This document shows positions 60,636-64,000 of a DNA stretch of 64,000 nt, in pieces (the stretch's first letter is position 1; the number at the start of each line of letters is the position of its first letter). A model generated the notes under the pieces. The model worked only from the letters and a program-made list of their open reading frames with translations, was not told the origin of the DNA and made no database searches. The stretch lies in contig JBFWUT010000005.1 of assembly GCA_050247135.1 (NCBI GenBank), positions 51,242-115,241 on the forward strand, written 5' to 3'. This DNA is from Berkiella sp050247135 (GTDB taxonomy: Bacteria; Pseudomonadota; Gammaproteobacteria; Berkiellales; Berkiellaceae). The position numbers were made by a program, and so were the translations under genes.

Positions 60636-61682
60636 TCATGACCTTATCGTTTCTAATAACTTTTGAATGGGGGCGGGTAAAGCTTTTTCGCTTAGGGCTT
60701 TCTTGCTTAACCATGCCATTTTGGTGTCAGTCCCTTTTAAACGGGGAGAAGTATCAAGGGCTAATAATCGTGGCTCAATATGTAAATGATAATGAGTAAA
60801 CGTATGCAAAATGGTGGGCAAACATTCTAATGAATGATGAGGGCCCACATGTTTTTGTAACCAAGGCTTTAATGTTTCTTCATCACTAAATTCTGGTAAG
60901 CTCCAAAGCCCCGCCCAAATACCTTTTGATGGGCGCTGTTCTAACAAAAACTCCCCTCGTTTGTTTTTTGCACACAACATAAATAGTTGTTTTAAAGGTA
61001 AACGCTTGCGTGGTTTTTTGCCAGGACACAAGCTTTGCGTATTTTCTTGGAAAGCGACACAGTGTTTTGTTAAAGGGCATTGCTCACAAGTAGGCTTAGA
61101 GCGTGTGCAACAAGTGGCCCCTAAATCCATAATGGCTTGCGTATAATTGGCAGCGTTTTCTATTGGCGTGTAAAAATCGGCTAATTTCCACAGCTTGTCA
61201 TGAATTTTCTTTTCACCCGGAAAGTCTTGTATGCCGTGGAAACGACTCAGTACTCGCTTGACATTGCCATCTAAAATCGGTGCGCGAGAATTAAAAGCTT
61301 GCGACACGATAGCGCCTGCAGTCGATAGTCCAATGCCAGGTAAAGTCGCAAGCATCTGAACCTCTTGGGGGAACATGCTTTTAAAATCTTTAACAAGGAT
61401 CTGTGCCGCTTTATGTAGATTGCGAGCTCTGGCGTAATAACCTAAACCTGCCCAATGGTGCAACACCTTATCTAAAGGCGCTTTTGCCAGGGTGACAACA
61501 TCAGGGAAGCTGTCCATAAAGCGGGCAAAATAAGGGATCACGGTGGCCACTTGTGTTTGTTGCAGCATAATCTCTGATACCCAAACACGATAGGGTGTGC
61601 GAGGCCTTTGCCAAGGCAAATCGTGACGCCCATGTTTGGCATGCCATTTAAGAAGCGCTTTGGCAACAAAGTCACGCTTCAT
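60636..61682 (-). CDS. mutY: A/G-specific adenine glycosylase MutY
   Basis: 348 residues. Helix-hairpin-helix LPGIGLSTAGAIVSQAF with the catalytic Asp in PILDGNVKRVLSR, and the iron-sulfur cluster cysteines in CTRSKPTCEQCPLTKHC. A C-terminal NUDIX-like domain (LLEQRPSKGIWAGLWSLPEF) recognises 8-oxoguanine. MutY removes adenine opposite 8-oxoG. It lies between asmA and yggX. Confidence 0.96.
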   Translation of the reverse strand: MKRDFVAKALLKWHAKHGRHDLPWQRPRTPYRVWVSEIMLQQTQVATVIPYFARFMDSFPDVVTLAKAPLDKVLHHWAGLGYYARARNLHKAAQILVKDFKSMFPQEVQMLATLPGIGLSTAGAIVSQAFNSRAPILDGNVKRVLSRFHGIQDFPGEKKIHDKLWKLADFYTPIENAANYTQAIMDLGATCCTRSKPTCEQCPLTKHCVAFQENTQSLCPGKKPRKRLPLKQLFMLCAKNKRGEFLLEQRPSKGIWAGLWSLPEFSDEETLKPWLQKHVGPHHSLECLPTILHTFTHYHLHIEPRLLALDTSPRLKGTDTKMAWLSKKALSEKALPAPIQKLLETIRS

Positions 61683-61684
61683 GC

Positions 61685-63631
61685 CTAATCCTTTTTAAAG
61701 AGCTTTTTTAGGCCCTTATTCAATTTATCTTCTAATTTCTTTTTGGCGGCATCTTCTATACTGGCAGGTGCATCACCTTGAGTATTGGGCTCCCCTTCCT
61801 TGGGGGTACCAAGTAATTTGCCGAGGTGTTTATCAAGCTGTTTATTCAGCTCGCCTTTCATTTCTCGTTCCATCAACTTTTTTAAATACACATCGTAATC
61901 GGGTTCTATTTTGGGGTGGCTGATAGGTCCCTTAATACGGATGGCCAGAGGATAAGCGTTAGCATGTTCCTTACCATCGGTATAAGTTTTTAACGCTTGG
62001 ATTTTATAAGCCAGTGTCTGACTGTTCAGGTTCACTTGGCCTTCGCCCTTGGCGGTAAAATCATTTGATGTGATATTAAGATCATTATTATCCATCACAT
62101 GATTGTTGAATAGTAATGTCGCCTGCATCGTGCCAAAGGGCGTCTTCTTGGTATCGGTTTCTTTATTTTCAGTTTTCTTAAATAAAGATTGTGCTAAACC
62201 TAAATAATATTTAACGTCTATTCCTTCGATTATGCCATTGGCAACGTTGACTTTCATTACGCCGTTAAGACCGTTCACTTCGTGGTGGGTAATATTAAAA
62301 TCCACATTCGCGACGCCACTTACGCGAGCTTCTTGTTTAAGATCTTTTAATAACGGGGTAAGCGCAATTTGGGTTAACTTGCCATTTAAAGCCACGGGTG
62401 CTTGTGGATTCTGCAAGGATTTCACCACTTTTGCCGCTAGCGTTCCTTGATATAAATTCGCCGTGAGATCCGATAATGTCAGCGTCGAAGCAGTTTTGCT
62501 CACTTTTGTTTTGACATGATCAAGCGCTAAATTAAAGCCGCGTACTTTGCCAATTGTCAGATTGCCTTGTACTGCTTGAGAAGCAGAGGGTGTTGTTTTG
62601 ACTTGCTTAACAGGCACGATAGCATCACTATGGGTATTTGCTGCATTCCCTTTAGCCGGGGGTGGCGCAAAACCTTTGAGCGCATCCAGATCAACTTGAT
62701 TAATATCTAAGTTAAACGTAATCGGTTGATTCTTATCTAAAGGTAATTTGCTGTTGCCTTTGGCCTTGATTTCACCTGTCTTTAACTCAAGTTCAGATAA
62801 AGTAATGGCCTTTGAATTCGTATCCACCACACTAGTAACTTTCAACTCACGAAAGTTTGCTGGATTGTTTGGCATATCGACAGAGAAGTCAGTTTTAAAG
62901 TGTGTTAACAAGCCTTCTTTTGCTTCTTCAACGACACCTTTAAAATGACCGTTCATTTTCAAGTTAAGCGCGGGATCTTTATCAGTCACACTCACCGCGA
63001 TTTCCCCTTCAAGAGGATAGGCAGAAGGGCGATTACCTCGCTCGCCGTTGACATTCAGTTTGTTAATTTTAATCGTTTGTGAAGTAGCGCGATCTTCTAA
63101 GGTGAGATTGACGTCTTTAATGGTAAATTTTAATAAATCAAATCTTAACTTATTGGCCTCTTGAGGTTTATCAGCGCTTCGTTGAGGCTCTTTTGGGGAG
63201 GATTCGTGATTTTTTTTATTGTTAACTTGTTGCGAATAATATTCCCAGTTAGAGCTGCCATCTTTATTCTTAATCGCATTGACGGTTAAACCATTGATCG
63301 CCAAACTTTCGATATTCAGATGCTTTTGCAACAGATCATTCAATGGCATTTTAAGGCTCATTTCTGAAACCTCAATCATCTTGCCGTGCCCAAAAGCGGA
63401 GGGCTGTGCCAAATCGACTTGATGAACATTCAAGCCAACCCAAGGAAAAACCTGCATACTAATTTTGCCGTGAATTTCAAGAGGCAAACCGGTTTTACTA
63501 CTGATATAGCTTGAAATTTCGCTTTTAAAATGATTCGGATCGAAGAAAAAATAAGCGGCAATCGGCACCACAATAGCCAGTCCCACCAGCAACATAACAA
63601 CAGAAAATAAGATGCGAAAAAATCGGGACAT
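61685..63631 (-). CDS. asmA: AsmA family outer-membrane biogenesis protein
   Basis: 648 residues: N-terminal membrane helix (about 4-27), AsmA repeating beta-groove domain opening with FFDPNHFKSEISSYISSKTGLPLEIHGKI, and the AsmA C-terminal region (GVMKVNVANGIIEGIDVKYYLG, RIKGPISHPKIEPDYDVYLKKL). The tail is Lys-rich. AsmA-like proteins form lipid-transfer bridges across the periplasm. It starts the asmA-mutY-yggX cluster and is preceded by tRNA-Gly. Confidence 0.9.
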   Translation of the reverse strand: MSRFFRILFSVVMLLVGLAIVVPIAAYFFFDPNHFKSEISSYISSKTGLPLEIHGKISMQVFPWVGLNVHQVDLAQPSAFGHGKMIEVSEMSLKMPLNDLLQKHLNIESLAINGLTVNAIKNKDGSSNWEYYSQQVNNKKNHESSPKEPQRSADKPQEANKLRFDLLKFTIKDVNLTLEDRATSQTIKINKLNVNGERGNRPSAYPLEGEIAVSVTDKDPALNLKMNGHFKGVVEEAKEGLLTHFKTDFSVDMPNNPANFRELKVTSVVDTNSKAITLSELELKTGEIKAKGNSKLPLDKNQPITFNLDINQVDLDALKGFAPPPAKGNAANTHSDAIVPVKQVKTTPSASQAVQGNLTIGKVRGFNLALDHVKTKVSKTASTLTLSDLTANLYQGTLAAKVVKSLQNPQAPVALNGKLTQIALTPLLKDLKQEARVSGVANVDFNITHHEVNGLNGVMKVNVANGIIEGIDVKYYLGLAQSLFKKTENKETDTKKTPFGTMQATLLFNNHVMDNNDLNITSNDFTAKGEGQVNLNSQTLAYKIQALKTYTDGKEHANAYPLAIRIKGPISHPKIEPDYDVYLKKLMEREMKGELNKQLDKHLGKLLGTPKEGEPNTQGDAPASIEDAAKKKLEDKLNKGLKKLFKKD

Positions 63632-63650
63632 GTGACCTCCGGCGCTTTGA

Positions 63651-63724
63651 TGGAGCGGGTGATGGGAATCGAACCCACGTCATTAGCTTGGGAAGCTAAG
63701 GTACTACCATTGTACTACACCCGC
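63651..63724 (-). tRNA. tRNA-Gly (CCC)
   Basis: 74 nt on the minus strand. Acceptor GCGGGTG pairs with CACCCGC, discriminator T, CCA encoded. Anticodon stem TTAGC/GCTAA with loop TTCCCAA gives anticodon CCC. T-arm GTGGGTTCGATTCCCA. Confidence 0.93.
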
Positions 63725-63750
63725 TTATTCATTGTCTTTTGACTTTATAC

Positions 63751-64000
63751 TGTGTTGGCTGTGCCATCATAACGTCGGTCATGGACTAATCGTCCACTCC
63801 CTCGTTATGAGGCTTGCCGCCTTGTCTAAAGTCAAAAGCCTTCGAATAAGTTATCTATTTATGCTTTGTTGGCTGCGACATCATAGCATCAGTCATGGAC
63901 ATATCGTCCACTCCTTCGCTATTCGTCTTTCCGCCTATAATAAATCAAAAATAGTACGAATATGTTTTTTCATAGTCTATTTACTAAATACTGTGTAGGC
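63751..64000. repeat. Tandem diverged repeat family (two copies plus start of a third)
   Basis: Copy 1 (63751-63821), copy 2 (63865-63935) and the start of copy 3 (63991-64000, cut by the window edge) share TGTTGGCTG...CATCATA.C.TC.GTCATGGAC, a GGAC/GTCC mini-hairpin, and CACTCC.TCG...CCGCC. Spacings are 114 and about 127 bp, with AT-rich linkers. No gene is called in this stretch. Confidence 0.65.

Noticed and set aside
63732..63998. Open frame of 88 codons at the right edge
   Set aside because: Its sequence is two copies of the tandem repeat translated; Cys/His-rich wording repeats with the DNA unit and no ribosome binding site is present.

Overview
The window is a gene-dense segment of a gammaproteobacterial chromosome. 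Synteny blocks are classical for the class: gpmI-envC-ctpA opposite yibN-secB-gpsA, priA-ftsN-like-hslV-hslU-ubiE-ubiJ-ubiB, hit-tatA-tatB-tatC, and asmA-mutY-yggX. By eye the DNA is moderately AT-rich. Housekeeping genes are interleaved with several proteins that look built to act on a eukaryotic cell: a C-terminal CaaX box, an ankyrin-repeat protein, a plant-Deg9-like protease without signal peptide, and two proteins with CE-clan-like cysteine protease motifs. I infer a host-associated member of the Legionellales (Legionella/Coxiella/Aquicella/Berkiella neighbourhood). The species cannot be fixed from this window, and no secretion system genes are present here.

Layout. 1-2.25 kb: 3' end of rpoH, convergent with a copper-type P1B ATPase. 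2.4-10.2 kb: ctpA, envC, gpmI (minus) and yibN, secB, gpsA (plus), then trmL and an L,D-transpeptidase (minus). 10.4-18.7 kb: an eleven-gene MSHA-type type IV pilus operon (PilM/N/O-like proteins, c-di-GMP-binding ATPase MshE, platform protein MshG, six prepilins) without secretin or prepilin peptidase. 18.9-20.3 kb: protein ending in CIIL. 20.3-25.4 kb: DUF4124 protein, glnA, an unknown gene, typA, a nearly perfect 118-bp tandem repeat and a probable minus-strand small RNA. 25.4-34.9 kb: proline iminopeptidase, small exported protein, putative CE-clan protease, MFS exporter, lipase-like hydrolase, EAL phosphodiesterase, Uup-type ABC-F ATPase and Deg9-like protease. 34.9-48.4 kb: tatABC, HIT protein, second protease-like gene, ubiB/J/E, hslUV, SPOR protein, priA, membrane coiled-coil protein, tex. 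48.4-55.6 kb: divergent bioA/bioD, exported unknown, pseudo-HtpX, S9 peptidase, cysQ. 55.6-60.4 kb: AT-rich gap with DnaA-box-like sites, RMND1/DUF155 protein, ankyrin protein, membrane protein, tRNA-Phe and a double-glycine-leader peptide gene with twin operator-like palindromes. 60.4-64 kb: yggX, mutY, asmA, tRNA-Gly(CCC) and a tandem repeat family running off the end.

How the parts work together. The MSHA operon probably builds a surface pilus whose extension ATPase is gated by c-di-GMP; the EAL-only protein at 30.4 kb could lower that signal. The tat, ubi, hsl, priA, tex and mutY genes are core physiology. The most interesting accessory material is the set of candidate host-directed proteins and the bacteriocin-like peptide with its own palindromic control region. 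Weak points: effector assignments rest on motifs only, and regulatory and small-RNA calls rest on inspection of sequence and base pairing, not on expression data.
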